Source: DASUPK01 sp963819715 | Lineage (GTDB): Bacteria > Actinomycetota > Thermoleophilia > Solirubrobacterales > 70-9 | Reading direction: 5' to 3' | NCBI GenBank assembly: GCA_963819715.1 | Contig: CAWFXE010000006.1 | Span: forward strand, 558,001 to 622,000 | DNA length: 64,000 nucleotides | In this document: positions 40,915-49,725 of the stretch, one piece after another | How positions within the stretch are numbered: position 1 is the stretch's first letter | Layout of the letters: the number at the start of each line of letters is the position of its first letter | Position numbers and translations under genes: made by a program | The notes under the pieces: model-generated | Seen by the model: the letters and a program-made list of their open reading frames with translations, nothing else | Databases searched by the model: none | What the model was told of the DNA's origin: nothing

Positions 40915-42122
40915 TGGAGGACGCCACCCAAACCGCCGACGACGCGGAGCAGCAGGAGAGCACGCTCGGCGTCATCGCGCGGCTCGCGCGCGGCGAGCTC
41001 GGTTCGCTGCGCGTCTTCCTCACAATCGCCCTGATCTGGGTGATCTTCCAGTCTCAGAACGACCGCTTCCTCTCCGCGATCAACCTGACGAACCTGACGC
41101 TGCAGATCGCAGCCATCGGGATGATCTCCATCGGCGTGGTCCTCGTCCTGCTGCTCGGCGAGATCGACCTCTCCGTCGGCGCGGTGAGCGGGCTCGCCGC
41201 GGGCGTGATGGCCGTGCTCCAGGTCAAGCACGGCTGGAGTCCCGAACTGGCCATCCTCGCCGGCCTCATGACCGGGGCGATCATCGGAGCCTTCAACGGC
41301 TTCATGGTCACCTTCTTCGGGATCCCGTCGTTCGTGGTTACCCTGGCCGGCCTGCTCGCGTGGCAGGGAGCGCTGTTATTCGTGCTGGGCGACACCGGGA
41401 CGATCAACCTCCCGCCCAGCACGATCACCGACCTGGCCGGCAAGTTCTTCTCGGCCGGCGTCGGCTACGTGCTCGCGGCCATCGTCACCGCCGCGACGCT
41501 GGGCACTGGGCTGCTGGAGTTACGCCGCCGACGGAAGGCGGGCCTGGAGACCGACCCGCTCACCGGGATCGTGATCCGGACCGTGGTCGTCGGCATCGCG
41601 AGCTTCGCGGCCGTGGCGATCCTGAGCTCGGACCGAGGCATCCCGCTCTCGGCGCTGATCCTCGTCGCCTTCTGCGGGTTCTTCGCCTGGCTGACGACGC
41701 GGACGCCGTTCGGCCGCCACATCTTCGCCACCGGCGGGAGCGCCGAGGCGTCGCGGCGCGCCGGGATCAAGATCAACCGCGTGCGGATCCTGGTCTTCAC
41801 GATCTGCTCGACGATGGCGGCGGCTGGCGGCATCCTGGCCGCCTCGAGGCTGATCGCGGTCAACCAGGCCTCCGGCTCGGGCGACGTGCTGCTGCTCGCC
41901 ATCGCGGGCCCGGTGATCGCCGGCACCAGCCTCTTCGGTGGTCGCGGATCGGTTTGGTCGGCCCTGCTCGGCGCGGTCGTGATCGGGTCCATCTCCAACG
42001 GCATGGACCTGCTCGGCCTGAACTCCGACGTCAAGTACATGATCACCGGCGGCGTGCTGCTCGCCGCGGTGACGGTCGACGCCCTGGCCCGGCGCCAGCG
42101 CGAGCGGGTGCAGGTCACCTAG
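40914..42122 (+). CDS. Sugar ABC transporter permease
   Basis: A 402-residue membrane permease of the RbsC/XylH family with about ten spans. Typical segments include GMISIGVVLVLLLGEIDLSV, GAIIGAFNGFMVTFFGIPSF and FATGGSAEASRRAGIKINRV. The start is ATG at 40914 overlapping the ATPase stop (a GTG at 40911 is an alternative). Completes a ROK-SBP-ATPase-permease sugar uptake unit. A group of hairpins follows the stop codon. Confidence 0.92.
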   Translation: MEDATQTADDAEQQESTLGVIARLARGELGSLRVFLTIALIWVIFQSQNDRFLSAINLTNLTLQIAAIGMISIGVVLVLLLGEIDLSVGAVSGLAAGVMAVLQVKHGWSPELAILAGLMTGAIIGAFNGFMVTFFGIPSFVVTLAGLLAWQGALLFVLGDTGTINLPPSTITDLAGKFFSAGVGYVLAAIVTAATLGTGLLELRRRRKAGLETDPLTGIVIRTVVVGIASFAAVAILSSDRGIPLSALILVAFCGFFAWLTTRTPFGRHIFATGGSAEASRRAGIKINRVRILVFTICSTMAAAGGILAASRLIAVNQASGSGDVLLLAIAGPVIAGTSLFGGRGSVWSALLGAVVIGSISNGMDLLGLNSDVKYMITGGVLLAAVTVDALARRQRERVQVT

Positions 42123-42206
42123 CGGCCACCAGGCCGCTCCACCTTGGAGCGCAGGCCGAAGGCCGGAGCGACTTATGTTGGGCGGCCGCTTGTGGCCGCG
42201 TTCTGA
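42121..42206. terminator. Hairpin-rich spacer between convergent genes
   Basis: Three stems are packed at the end of the permease gene: AGCGGCC/GGCCGCT (42121-42138), CGCTCC/GGAGCG (42136-42152) and GCGGCC/GGCCGC (near 42182-42200). The spacer separates the permease from the convergent FUSC gene, and the third stem reaches into the latter's end. No T-tract is seen, as is usual in GC-rich actinobacteria. Probably a bidirectional terminator. Confidence 0.5.
42143..42172 (+). repeat. Possible third copy of an interspersed hairpin repeat
   Basis: GGAGCGC-AGGCCGAAGGCC-GGAGCGAC has the same layout (outer arm, AGGC-GAA-GCC core, outer arm) as the 34-36 bp repeats at 50578 and 62965. The outer arms differ more and no longer pair as well, so membership in the family is uncertain. 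Confidence 0.4.
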
Positions 42207-43249
42207 TGGCGAAGCCGTGAAAAAGGGACTGCAATAGCAATAGCCGCGACTGCCAGTCCCAGCCCTGTGGCGAGCGCTCGCTGATCGGCGGCCTCGAAGG
42301 CACCTTCGCCGAGCGAATCGGTCAGGAGCACGACGAAGACGGTGATCGCGGCCGTGAAGAGGGCGTATTCGAGGGCGAGCAGGGCGTAGGCGAGGGCGCC
42401 CGCGACGGCGAGCGCGATGGCAACGGGCACCGGGCTCGCTCCAAGCGCCTCAGCCAGCACCGTTGCGACGAGCAACCCCGCCACGGTCCCGGCGGCTCGC
42501 ATCGTCATCCGCTCCCAGGTGTCCCCGGAGCTCGGCTTGAGGACGAAGAGGACGGTGAGCGGAATCCAATACCCGTGCCCCTGGAGGTCGACGAAGCGGT
42601 AGATCGCCACGGCGATGCCGAGCGCGACCCCCCAGCGCACGGCGTGCTGCAGGCTCGGCGACGTGGCGGTCAGGTTGTCGCGAAGGGCCCTCCGCGCACC
42701 GGCGGCGCGCTCGGCCAGGCCGGGCGACTCACGCTCCTGCTTGGAAAACAACCAGACGGTGGCGGAGGTCAGAGCCTGCGCGAGCCCGCCCGCGAAGCCC
42801 GCGAGCAGCGCGCGCAGCGCCTCATCCGAGTCGAGGAGAAATCCCTGACCGAGGAGGAAGCTGAGCGTCGCGATCATCCCCGCGATCGCGAGTCGCTGGG
42901 AGCCGGCGACGCAATAGCCGCCGGCGATCCCGCACAGGGTCATGCCGATCACGGCGAGACCGGCGGGATCCGTCGAGAGGACGCCGAGGGCCGCCGTCAC
43001 CGCGAGCACCGGGGCGAAGATCAGCTTCCAGATCGTCCGTTCGCGAGGGGGAGCGTCGAAGGCCACGAATCCGGCAAGCTGGGTGGCGGCGGCGATCCCG
43101 CCCCATACGCGCTCACCCGTCTCCAGCTCGAGGAAGGCCGCGATGCCGACCGGAATCGCGGCGATCGCCCCGCGCCGAAGCGGACTGGCGAGCGCTCCCC
43201 GCAGCCGCCAGGTGTCGCGGGCGAGCAGGCCTCGGTCGGCCGTGCTCAA
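42173..43249 (-). CDS. FUSC-family membrane protein (aromatic acid exporter-like)
   Basis: A 358-residue protein with two clusters of membrane spans separated by a cytoplasmic stretch (WLFSKQERESPGLAERAAGA). The second half matches the FUSC_2 pattern (VRWGVALGIAVAIYRF, GYWIPLTVLFVLKPSSGDTW, RAAGTVAGLLVATVLAE). Such proteins are linked to efflux of aromatic acids and similar compounds. TTG at 43249 is taken as the start because it overlaps the stop of the upstream EamA gene (TTGA). The much longer open frame on this strand to 45187 is an antisense shadow of the subtilase. Confidence 0.8.
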   Translation of the reverse strand: MSTADRGLLARDTWRLRGALASPLRRGAIAAIPVGIAAFLELETGERVWGGIAAATQLAGFVAFDAPPRERTIWKLIFAPVLAVTAALGVLSTDPAGLAVIGMTLCGIAGGYCVAGSQRLAIAGMIATLSFLLGQGFLLDSDEALRALLAGFAGGLAQALTSATVWLFSKQERESPGLAERAAGARRALRDNLTATSPSLQHAVRWGVALGIAVAIYRFVDLQGHGYWIPLTVLFVLKPSSGDTWERMTMRAAGTVAGLLVATVLAEALGASPVPVAIALAVAGALAYALLALEYALFTAAITVFVVLLTDSLGEGAFEAADQRALATGLGLAVAAIAIAVPFSRLRHQNAATSGRPT

Positions 43250-44118
43250 GGCAGTTGCGCCTCCGCCTCCATTGGCGGAGGCGTCAGGGCCGCGGCGGTG
43301 ATGACGAGTCCGAAAGCGAGCACGCGGACCGCGACTCCGAGGGCGTGGTCCGGGAACGGCTCGGAGAAGACGATCGGGCCGGCGGCGATGGTCAGCGCGT
43401 TGGCGGCGACGCTCGTCACCGCGATCACCGAGACGGCCGGGCCGATCTGCAGGCTCCGGGCTGAGATCAGCAGGCCGATCAGGGAGGCGGCCAGGATGAC
43501 GGCGGCCAGCGGGCTGAAGACGATCGCGGCCGCGGACTCGTCGCCGAGATGGCCGCTGAGCGCCTTGATCGACGTGTCCGAAGCGGCCCACAGCAGGCCT
43601 GCCGAGGCGCCGAGCAGCACCCCCGCGCGCGGGCCCTCGCGGCCCACGACCGCAACGACGAGGCCGGCGACTCCGACGATCGCGATGAAGGCCGCCAGCG
43701 TCGCCGCGTCGTAGCTCGAGTGCGCGGAGTCCGCGTCGCCGTCGAGGGTCGCCGCGAGGAAGGCGAGGCCCGCCGCGGCGAGAGCCACGCCGATCCACTC
43801 GCGCCGGGTGACTCGATGGGCGAAGAAGCGGTCGGCCACGACGGTGAGCAGCACGAGACCACCGGCGATCGTCGCCTGGACCAGGGAGATCGGGGCCAGC
43901 GCCAGGGCCCCGACATGCAGGCCCCAGCCCCCCATCGCGATCAGGATGCCGAGCGTGTACCAGCGGGAGCGAAACAGGACCAGTGAGCTCCAGACCGGCC
44001 GGCGCCAGTCGACCTCGGGGCTCTCCACTGCACCGCGATGCTTGTAGAGGAAGCCGACGATGGAGGCGAGCGCGGTGGCGACGGCGAGCAGGAGCCCGAT
44101 TTGGACGCTGAGCGGCAC
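43246..44118 (-). CDS. EamA/DMT-family transporter
   Basis: A 290-residue drug/metabolite-transporter-type protein with about nine to ten membrane spans and the internal duplication of the family (PISLVQATIAGGLVLLTVVA in the first half; LQIGPAVSVIAVTSVAANAL in the second). GTG at 44118; the adjacent ATG at 44120 is out of frame. It is translationally coupled to the FUSC gene, suggesting a shared export role. Substrate unknown. Confidence 0.82.
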   Translation of the reverse strand: MPLSVQIGLLLAVATALASIVGFLYKHRGAVESPEVDWRRPVWSSLVLFRSRWYTLGILIAMGGWGLHVGALALAPISLVQATIAGGLVLLTVVADRFFAHRVTRREWIGVALAAAGLAFLAATLDGDADSAHSSYDAATLAAFIAIVGVAGLVVAVVGREGPRAGVLLGASAGLLWAASDTSIKALSGHLGDESAAAIVFSPLAAVILAASLIGLLISARSLQIGPAVSVIAVTSVAANALTIAAGPIVFSEPFPDHALGVAVRVLAFGLVITAAALTPPPMEAEAQLP

Positions 44119-44149
44119 ATCTCCACCCTAGAGTTGTTGTTATGAGGGT

Positions 44150-45841
44150 ATGAGCCGGGCAGGCCTGAGGATCGCTGCGCTGGCGGCGCTCGCGGTCACC
44201 GCGACCGGGGCTGCCCGGGCGCAGGGGACGGACGAGCTGCCCGCTCCGAGCCGCGCTGTCGTGATCGTCGACACACCCGACCTTCCCGACGGCCGCAGCC
44301 CGTCCGCGCGCACCCGCTGGCACGAGCTGCGCTCCGAGTCCAACCGGATTCTGGGAGCGGTCGCCGATCGCGAGGGCCTCGCAGTGAAAACCGCGATTCC
44401 CGAGGTCGGACTGCTGAGCGTCGACCTCGGGCCCGGCGGGCTGCCGGCGCTGAGGCGGAGGCTCGCAGGCGATCCGAGGGTTCGGTCGGTCGGGCCGGAC
44501 GTGCCCGTGCAGCTTCGCTACTCGCCGAACGACTTCGCCTTCACGCAGCATGACGCCCACGCCCCGAGCGGCGACCTCGGGCAGTGGAACCTGATCAAGG
44601 AGGGCGCTCCCCGCGCCTGGGATCTGTCCCGGGGGACCGGGGCGGAGGTCGCGATGATCGACACGGGAGTCGACGGCGGCCACCCGGACATCGCCGGCCG
44701 CATCGCCGCCGCACAGGCCTTCGGGACCAGCTCCCCGAACACCGATCCGGTCGGGCATGGCACGCACACCGCCGGGCTCGCCTGCGGCGATGCCGACAAC
44801 GGCTACGGGATCGCCGGCATGGGCTTCGACTGCTCGCTCTTCATCGGCAAGCTCGCGCTCGGGGGCGACTGCTCGAATGTCTCGAACGCGATCGTCGCGG
44901 CTGCCAACCGCGGCAGCGACGTGATCAGCATGAGCATCGGGGGCTGCGACACCGCTCTGATCCCGGCGCTGAGCTACGCGCAGTCTCGTGGATCGGTGCT
45001 CGTCGCCGCCGGAGACAACGACCCGAATCCAGATGGGGCCTGCCCGCCGCTCTTCCTCACGTTCGACTGCATCTATCCCGAGGAGTGGGTTCAGCCGAAC
45101 GGCACAGGGCCAGACGCGGGCTTCGACCGCGGCCTGGTTGTCACCTCGGCGAAGTACGACCTCACTCGCTCGAGCTTCGCCGAGCAAACCAGCCGCGTCT
45201 CTGTCGCCGCCTTCGGATCGGCTTCCAACTCAGTCGGCGGGCAGCAGGGGATCCTCTCGAGCTGGCCCGCCAACAGCGTCGATGAGGACTCCACCGGGGG
45301 CCGCACCGCCGTCAACGGGGACCCCCGCTTCGCCTACCTCGTCGGCACCAGCATGGCCACCCCGCAGGTCTCCGGAGTGGCCGCCCTGATCCGTGCCGTG
45401 AAGCCGAACATGGCCAACACCAAGATCGTCCAGCTGATCAAGGCGACCGCGAGCCACTGCGGCACCTACTCGGATGGGATCGGCTGGGGCGTGATCCGGG
45501 CCGACCAGGCGGTCGCCGCCGCACTCGACCGCGACGTCGCCGCCCCGAGTTCGATGATCAAGAGGGCGAAGCGGAGGCACGGGATCGTGGCGCTCAGGGT
45601 CAAGCGCTTCGACACCTCGGGGAGCACGAGCTGCGTCAGGCTCCCGACATCGGGCGTCAAGAGGATCCTCATCTTCGCCTCGGCCAATGGCGGTGCCTAC
45701 CACCGGGTCCGCAAGACCAGCAAGTCGAAGCTGCGCTTCCACGGAAAGCCCGGGCGCCATTACCGCTTCTACTCGGTCGCGATCGACAACGCCGGCAATC
45801 GCGAGGCTCCGCCGCAGAAAGCCGACGCCAAGGTGAAGTAA
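44150..45841 (+). CDS. Secreted subtilisin-like serine protease (S8)
   Basis: A 563-residue secreted protease: a signal peptide (LRIAALAALAVTATGAARA), a propeptide of about 120 residues, then the S8 catalytic domain. Asp171 lies in VAMIDTGVDGGHPDIAG, His206 in VGHGTHTAGLACG and Ser401 in VGTSMATPQVSGVAALI. Four or more Cys in the catalytic domain suggest disulfides. The last 110 residues form a basic C-terminal domain of the type seen in other secreted proteins here. The stop codon abuts that of the convergent acyltransferase with no spacer. Confidence 0.93.
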   Translation: MSRAGLRIAALAALAVTATGAARAQGTDELPAPSRAVVIVDTPDLPDGRSPSARTRWHELRSESNRILGAVADREGLAVKTAIPEVGLLSVDLGPGGLPALRRRLAGDPRVRSVGPDVPVQLRYSPNDFAFTQHDAHAPSGDLGQWNLIKEGAPRAWDLSRGTGAEVAMIDTGVDGGHPDIAGRIAAAQAFGTSSPNTDPVGHGTHTAGLACGDADNGYGIAGMGFDCSLFIGKLALGGDCSNVSNAIVAAANRGSDVISMSIGGCDTALIPALSYAQSRGSVLVAAGDNDPNPDGACPPLFLTFDCIYPEEWVQPNGTGPDAGFDRGLVVTSAKYDLTRSSFAEQTSRVSVAAFGSASNSVGGQQGILSSWPANSVDEDSTGGRTAVNGDPRFAYLVGTSMATPQVSGVAALIRAVKPNMANTKIVQLIKATASHCGTYSDGIGWGVIRADQAVAAALDRDVAAPSSMIKRAKRRHGIVALRVKRFDTSGSTSCVRLPTSGVKRILIFASANGGAYHRVRKTSKSKLRFHGKPGRHYRFYSVAIDNAGNREAPPQKADAKVK

Positions 45842-47287
45842 CTAGCCCGGCAGGTCCGCGCCGGCGGCCAGGTTCGCCTGGGAGCGCGCCTCGGCGGCCT
45901 CGGCCGCGGCGAGCAGGTCCCCGAGCGACTCGTTGAGGCCGTTCGCGAGGAGCTCGATGTCCTCCATCGTGTCGTAGTCCCCGAGGAGGCCGAAGTCGAT
46001 GCCGCCGTTGTAGGACATGATCGCGATGGCGAGCGCGTGGTTCTCCGGCAGGAACGCGACCGGGAAGACGTCCTGGAGCTCGCGGCCGAGCACATAGAGC
46101 GGGATCTGCGGGCCGGGAACGTTGGTGACGATCAGGTTGAAGAGGCGCGTGGAGAAGTTGATGCGGGAGGCCTGGGCCAGCAGCGTGGGCGGCGCGAAGT
46201 CGTTGAAGCGGGAGATCACCTCGGCCCCGAGCGCCTGCTTGGACTCCTTCAGGCTGCCCATCGCGCTCTTGACGGCCTCCAGCCGCTTCACCGGGTCCTC
46301 GATGTAAACGGGCAGCGGGCCGCGCATCGCCGCGATCCGGTTGCCGAGCTGGCCGTGCTCGTCCTCGGCGCGGATCGACACCGGCACGAGGGCTCGCAGC
46401 TCGAGGCCCTCCGTCTTGACGCCGCGGCTGCGCAGCCAGGCACGAAGCGCGCCGCTGACGACGGTCAGGACCACATCGTTGACGGTCCCGCCGAAGGTGT
46501 CCTTGATCCTCTTGAAGGCCGCAAGCTCGGACCGGGTCCAGGCGAAGCGGCGATGCGATCCGATCTCGGAGTTGAGAGGGACCTCGGGGGCCGGGTTCGT
46601 GAAGTTCCAGGCGACCTCGCCGAGGGCCTCGCCCGCCTCCACGACCTTGCGAGTCGTCCTCATCGGGTGGCTCGCGGCGCGGACAGCGCGGCTGGCCAGC
46701 TTGAAGGGCGTCTCACTGAGCTCCACGGCGCCGCGGGCCGCGAGCTCGGCGGAGGAGGGGGGCGGGTGCGGCACCCAGTTTCGATCCGGCTCGATCGGCT
46801 CGGGCACAGGCTTCACGTCGAATAGGACCGTCGCGATGTCGACGCCGGAGACGCCGTCCACAAGGGCGTGGTGGGTCTTGGTCACGATCCCGAAGCGGTT
46901 GCGCTCCAGGCCCTGGACCAGCCACAGCTCCCAGAGCGGCTTGGAGCGATCGAGCGCCTGGGAGAAGAGGCGTCCCGCGATGTTGCGGAGCTGTTCCTCG
47001 GATCCCGGCGCGGGCAGCGCGGAATGGCGGACGTGATAGGCGAGGTGGAAATGGGGGTCGTCGACCCAGAACGGCCGCCCGGTCTCGATCGGCGGGAAGG
47101 CGAGCTTCTGGCGGAAGCGCGGCACCAGCTGCAGCCGGCTGCGCACGTGGTCGAGGAAGTCCTCGTAGGCGGGAGGCGGGCCCTCGAAGATCAGGATCGC
47201 CCCCACGTGCATGTGTGCGCTCGAGGTCTCGTTCGTCAGGAACGACGCATCGATCGAGCTCAGCCTGTCCATGTGCCCCTGTGCCAT
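45842..47287 (-). CDS. Wax ester synthase / diacylglycerol acyltransferase (second copy)
   Basis: A 481-residue paralogue of the enzyme at 32401-33873, with catalytic KTHHALVDGVSGVD, the N-terminal MDRLSSIDASFLTNETSSAH and the C-terminal NLIVTNVPGPQIPLYVLG. It is monocistronic and divergent from ispH, with only 41 bases between starts, so its control probably differs from that of the operon copy. ATG at 47287 gives five residues before the conserved MDRLSS; the Met at that position is an alternative start. Confidence 0.92.
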   Translation of the reverse strand: MAQGHMDRLSSIDASFLTNETSSAHMHVGAILIFEGPPPAYEDFLDHVRSRLQLVPRFRQKLAFPPIETGRPFWVDDPHFHLAYHVRHSALPAPGSEEQLRNIAGRLFSQALDRSKPLWELWLVQGLERNRFGIVTKTHHALVDGVSGVDIATVLFDVKPVPEPIEPDRNWVPHPPPSSAELAARGAVELSETPFKLASRAVRAASHPMRTTRKVVEAGEALGEVAWNFTNPAPEVPLNSEIGSHRRFAWTRSELAAFKRIKDTFGGTVNDVVLTVVSGALRAWLRSRGVKTEGLELRALVPVSIRAEDEHGQLGNRIAAMRGPLPVYIEDPVKRLEAVKSAMGSLKESKQALGAEVISRFNDFAPPTLLAQASRINFSTRLFNLIVTNVPGPQIPLYVLGRELQDVFPVAFLPENHALAIAIMSYNGGIDFGLLGDYDTMEDIELLANGLNESLGDLLAAAEAAEARSQANLAAGADLPG

Positions 47288-47328
47288 ATCCGCCGCCAGC
47301 GTACACGCCGCTACCCTGTCCGCGAAGC

Positions 47329-48288
47329 ATGTTTTCCTCGCCCTCCAAGGTCCTTCTCGCGGCGCCGCGCGGCTATTGCGCGGGCGTCGATCGTGCCGTG
47401 CAGACGGTCGAGCACGCGCTCGACCTCTACGGCGAGCCGGTCTACGTGCGCAAGGAGATCGTCCACAACAAGCACGTCGTCGAGGAGCTCGAGAAGCGCG
47501 GGGCGATCTTCGTGGAGGAGGAGACGGAGGTGCCGGAGGGCCAGATGGTCGTCTTCTCGGCTCATGGCGTGGCGCCCAGCGTCCACGCGAACTCCGAGAA
47601 GCGCCGGCTACGGACGATCGACGCGACCTGCCCGCTGGTCACCAAGGTTCACGTCGAGGCGCGCAAGTTCGCCGCCGAGGGCTACACGATCGTCCTCATC
47701 GGCCATGAGGGTCACGAGGAGGTCGAGGGGACGACCGGTGAGGCCCCGGAGCGCACGGTCCTCGTCCAGACCCAGGCGGATGTGGACACGCTCGAGGTCG
47801 ACGACCCCGACCGCATCGCCTACATCACCCAGACCACCCTCTCCGTCGATGAGACCAGCTCGATCATCGCCGCACTCAAGAAGAAGTTCCCGAACGCGGT
47901 CGGGCCCAAGACCGACGACATCTGTTACGCGACCACCAACCGCCAGATGGCGGTGAAGGCCCTCGCCAGGGAATGCGACCTGGTGCTCGTCATCGGGTCA
48001 ACCAACTCATCGAACTCGAATCGGCTGGTCGAGGTCGCGCGCGAGCACGGCGCCGAGTCCTACCTGATCGACAACCACGGCCAGGTCGACGAGACCTGGC
48101 TCGAGGGAGTCGAAACCGTCGGCATCACCTCCGGCGCAAGCGCCCCCGAGGAGCTGGTGGAGCGACTGGTCACCTTCTTCCGCGAGCGCGGCGCGGACGA
48201 CGTCTCCGAGCTGAAGACCGTCAACGAGGACGTCCGCTTCATGCTGCCCGGCGAGATCCGCGCCGAGCTGGCCGGCTCAGGCGCTTAG
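47329..48288 (+). CDS. ispH: 4-hydroxy-3-methylbut-2-enyl diphosphate reductase (IspH/LytB)
   Basis: The last enzyme of the MEP isoprenoid pathway, reducing HMBPP to IPP and DMAPP with a 4Fe-4S cluster. In 319 residues the three cluster Cys are conserved: APRGYCAGVDRAV, DATCPLVTKVH and DDICYATTNRQ. Catalytic elements VFSAHGVAP, GHEGHEEVEG, TQTTLSVDET and SNSNRLVEVA are also present. ATG at 47329 starts directly before the conserved core; TACCCT at 47312-47317 may be a -10 element 11 bases upstream. The 3' end overlaps the degenerate cupredoxin gene on the other strand by four bases. Confidence 0.95.
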   Translation: MFSSPSKVLLAAPRGYCAGVDRAVQTVEHALDLYGEPVYVRKEIVHNKHVVEELEKRGAIFVEEETEVPEGQMVVFSAHGVAPSVHANSEKRRLRTIDATCPLVTKVHVEARKFAAEGYTIVLIGHEGHEEVEGTTGEAPERTVLVQTQADVDTLEVDDPDRIAYITQTTLSVDETSSIIAALKKKFPNAVGPKTDDICYATTNRQMAVKALARECDLVLVIGSTNSSNSNRLVEVAREHGAESYLIDNHGQVDETWLEGVETVGITSGASAPEELVERLVTFFRERGADDVSELKTVNEDVRFMLPGEIRAELAGSGA

Positions 48289-48757
48289 ACGATCGATTCC
48301 AAAGCCACGCACGCCCGGGTGACCTGCCTGGCGCTTCGCATCTCGGCGTCTTCGGGCTTGGCGTTGGCACCACCAAGGGCTGCGCCCTGCGTCCTTGAGC
48401 TGCTCGGCCAGGCACGCCCCGCGGAGTCTCCGCCGGGGCAGTAGAGGGGGTAGGTGCCGGCGTCGAGCGTCACTGTGAAGCTCCCGCTGAGCCCGTCGCT
48501 GAGGTTCTCCTTCTCGCCCAGGATGGTGTCGCCGTCGAGCAGCTCGAGCTCGGTGACTCCGGTGGCGCCGTCGTTGGTGACGTCGAAGGTGACGGGGCCC
48601 GCCGGCGCGTGTGCTGTGCCGGGTCGCAGCCCGCGTCGGTGAGCTTGAGCGAGAGCCTGGTCGCGCCGGCGGGAGCATCATCGGAGCTGCTGCAGCCGGC
48701 GAAGAGAAGGGAGCCGATCGCGACCGAAGCCGCGAGGGAGGTGGGTCGGGTGATCAT
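48285..48757 (-). pseudogene. Cupredoxin-like lipoprotein, frameshifted (EfeO N-domain-like)
   Basis: It starts at ATG 48757, overlapping the iron permease stop, with a lipoprotein signal (AASVAIGSLLFAGCSSS). The first frame encodes LKLTDAGCDPAQHT and then loses sense; a one-base deletion near 48605-48612 shifts it. In the other frame APAGPVTFDVTNDGATGV, LELLDGDTILGEKENLSDG and LDAGTYPLYCPGG continue a cupredoxin domain like the N-terminal domain of EfeO. The tail after CPGG is unlike the family, and the large EfeO peptidase-like domain is absent. Probably a degraded partner of the adjacent permease, or a gene with a sequencing error. Confidence 0.6.
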
Positions 48758-49626
48758 CAAACCCCCGTTTGAGTCGTGGCAGTTGCGGGCTGGCGGCGGA
48801 GGCGGAGCAATGACCGTGACAGCCGCCAGCGGTCGGGCCAGATCACGTACAGGCCCATCGGGATTGCGAACAGCAGGTAGACCAGGGCCTCGACGTCTGT
48901 CGGCTGCGGCTGCAGGCCGAGCATGCCGGTGAGCAGCGAGCCGCTGACGGTCCCGGGCTTGACGAGCCAGGTCAGGTCCAGAGCCTGGTTCTGCATCGAG
49001 TTGATCCAGCCGGCCTCGTGGGCGGTGTGCGCCGACGTCGCCAGCAGCCCCGCGGCCACCAGCACCAGCACGAACCCGGTGACGCGGAAGAACCTCGAGA
49101 GATTGATTCGGACGCCGCCGAAGTAGATGGCCATGCCGAGGATCACGGCGGCGACGAGCCCGGTCACGGCGCCCGCTCCGGCGGCCGGCGTATCGGAGGT
49201 GTCCTGGAATGCGGCCAGCAGGAAGACCGAGGTCTCGAACCCCTCGCGCAGGACGGCGAGGAACGCCATTCCCACGAGCGCGGTCGCCGAGCCGACGGCC
49301 AGCGCCTCGGCGACATGGCCCTCGAGCTGCGCCTTGAGGCCACGGGCGTGTTGCCGCATCCAGACGATCATGTAGGTGATCATTCCCACGGCGATCAGGC
49401 CGACGACGGTCTCGAGCCCCTCCTGCTGTCGCTGGGGGAGCTCGTCGCCGATCACGCGGAGGGCGACGGCGACGGCGACGCAGATCGCCACCGCCAGGCC
49501 GACTCCCAGCCACATGGACCCGAGCGCGTCCCTCCGGCCCTGTTTGACGAGGAAGGCGGCGACGATGCCGACGATCAGGGAGGCCTCGACGCCCTCGCGC
49601 AGGGTGATGACGAGGGTCGGGATCAT
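48757..49626 (-). CDS. efeU: FTR1-family iron permease (EfeU-like)
   Basis: A 289-residue permease with seven predicted spans and the two Arg-Glu-Gly-Xaa-Glu iron-binding motifs: REGVE at residues 10-14 and REGFE at 127-131. EfeU/FTR1 proteins import iron after oxidation by a periplasmic partner; the cupredoxin lipoprotein gene follows immediately. An iron-box-like inverted repeat lies 35-64 bases upstream of the ATG, suggesting control by a DtxR/IdeR-type repressor. No EfeB peroxidase is present in the window. Confidence 0.9.
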   Translation of the reverse strand: MIPTLVITLREGVEASLIVGIVAAFLVKQGRRDALGSMWLGVGLAVAICVAVAVALRVIGDELPQRQQEGLETVVGLIAVGMITYMIVWMRQHARGLKAQLEGHVAEALAVGSATALVGMAFLAVLREGFETSVFLLAAFQDTSDTPAAGAGAVTGLVAAVILGMAIYFGGVRINLSRFFRVTGFVLVLVAAGLLATSAHTAHEAGWINSMQNQALDLTWLVKPGTVSGSLLTGMLGLQPQPTDVEALVYLLFAIPMGLYVIWPDRWRLSRSLLRLRRQPATATTQTGV

Positions 49627-49660
49627 CGGGTCGGCTTCTCGGTAGCGGTCAATTCGTTCC

Positions 49661-49690
49661 GTTAGGTAGCCCTAATTCGGGGAACCTAAC
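49661..49690. promoter_or_regulatory. DtxR/IdeR-like iron box upstream of the iron permease
   Basis: GTTAGGT (49661-49667) and ACCTAAC (49684-49690) form a perfect 7-bp inverted repeat with a 16-base spacer. TTAGGT and ACCTAA are the outer half-sites of the DtxR/IdeR operator, and TTAGGTAGCCCTAA within it resembles one degenerate 19-bp box. It lies in the promoter region of efeU on the minus strand. The spacing is longer than in the classical box, so two partial boxes or a related regulator are possible. Confidence 0.5.
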
Positions 49691-49725
49691 AAAAACCGAC
49701 CGCTGCTGTCGGCTTTAGCGGCGGA

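Noticed and set aside
42173..45187. A 1004-codon minus-strand open frame
   Set aside because: Only the last 358 codons (42173-43249) have membrane-protein character and a coupled start. The rest is antisense to the EamA gene's other frame and the subtilase and is Arg/Pro/Gly-rich without motifs.
48277..48681. Alternative minus-strand frame through the degraded cupredoxin gene
   Set aside because: Its translation is Arg-rich; the cupredoxin motifs appear only when the first frame is joined to the frame ending at 48285.
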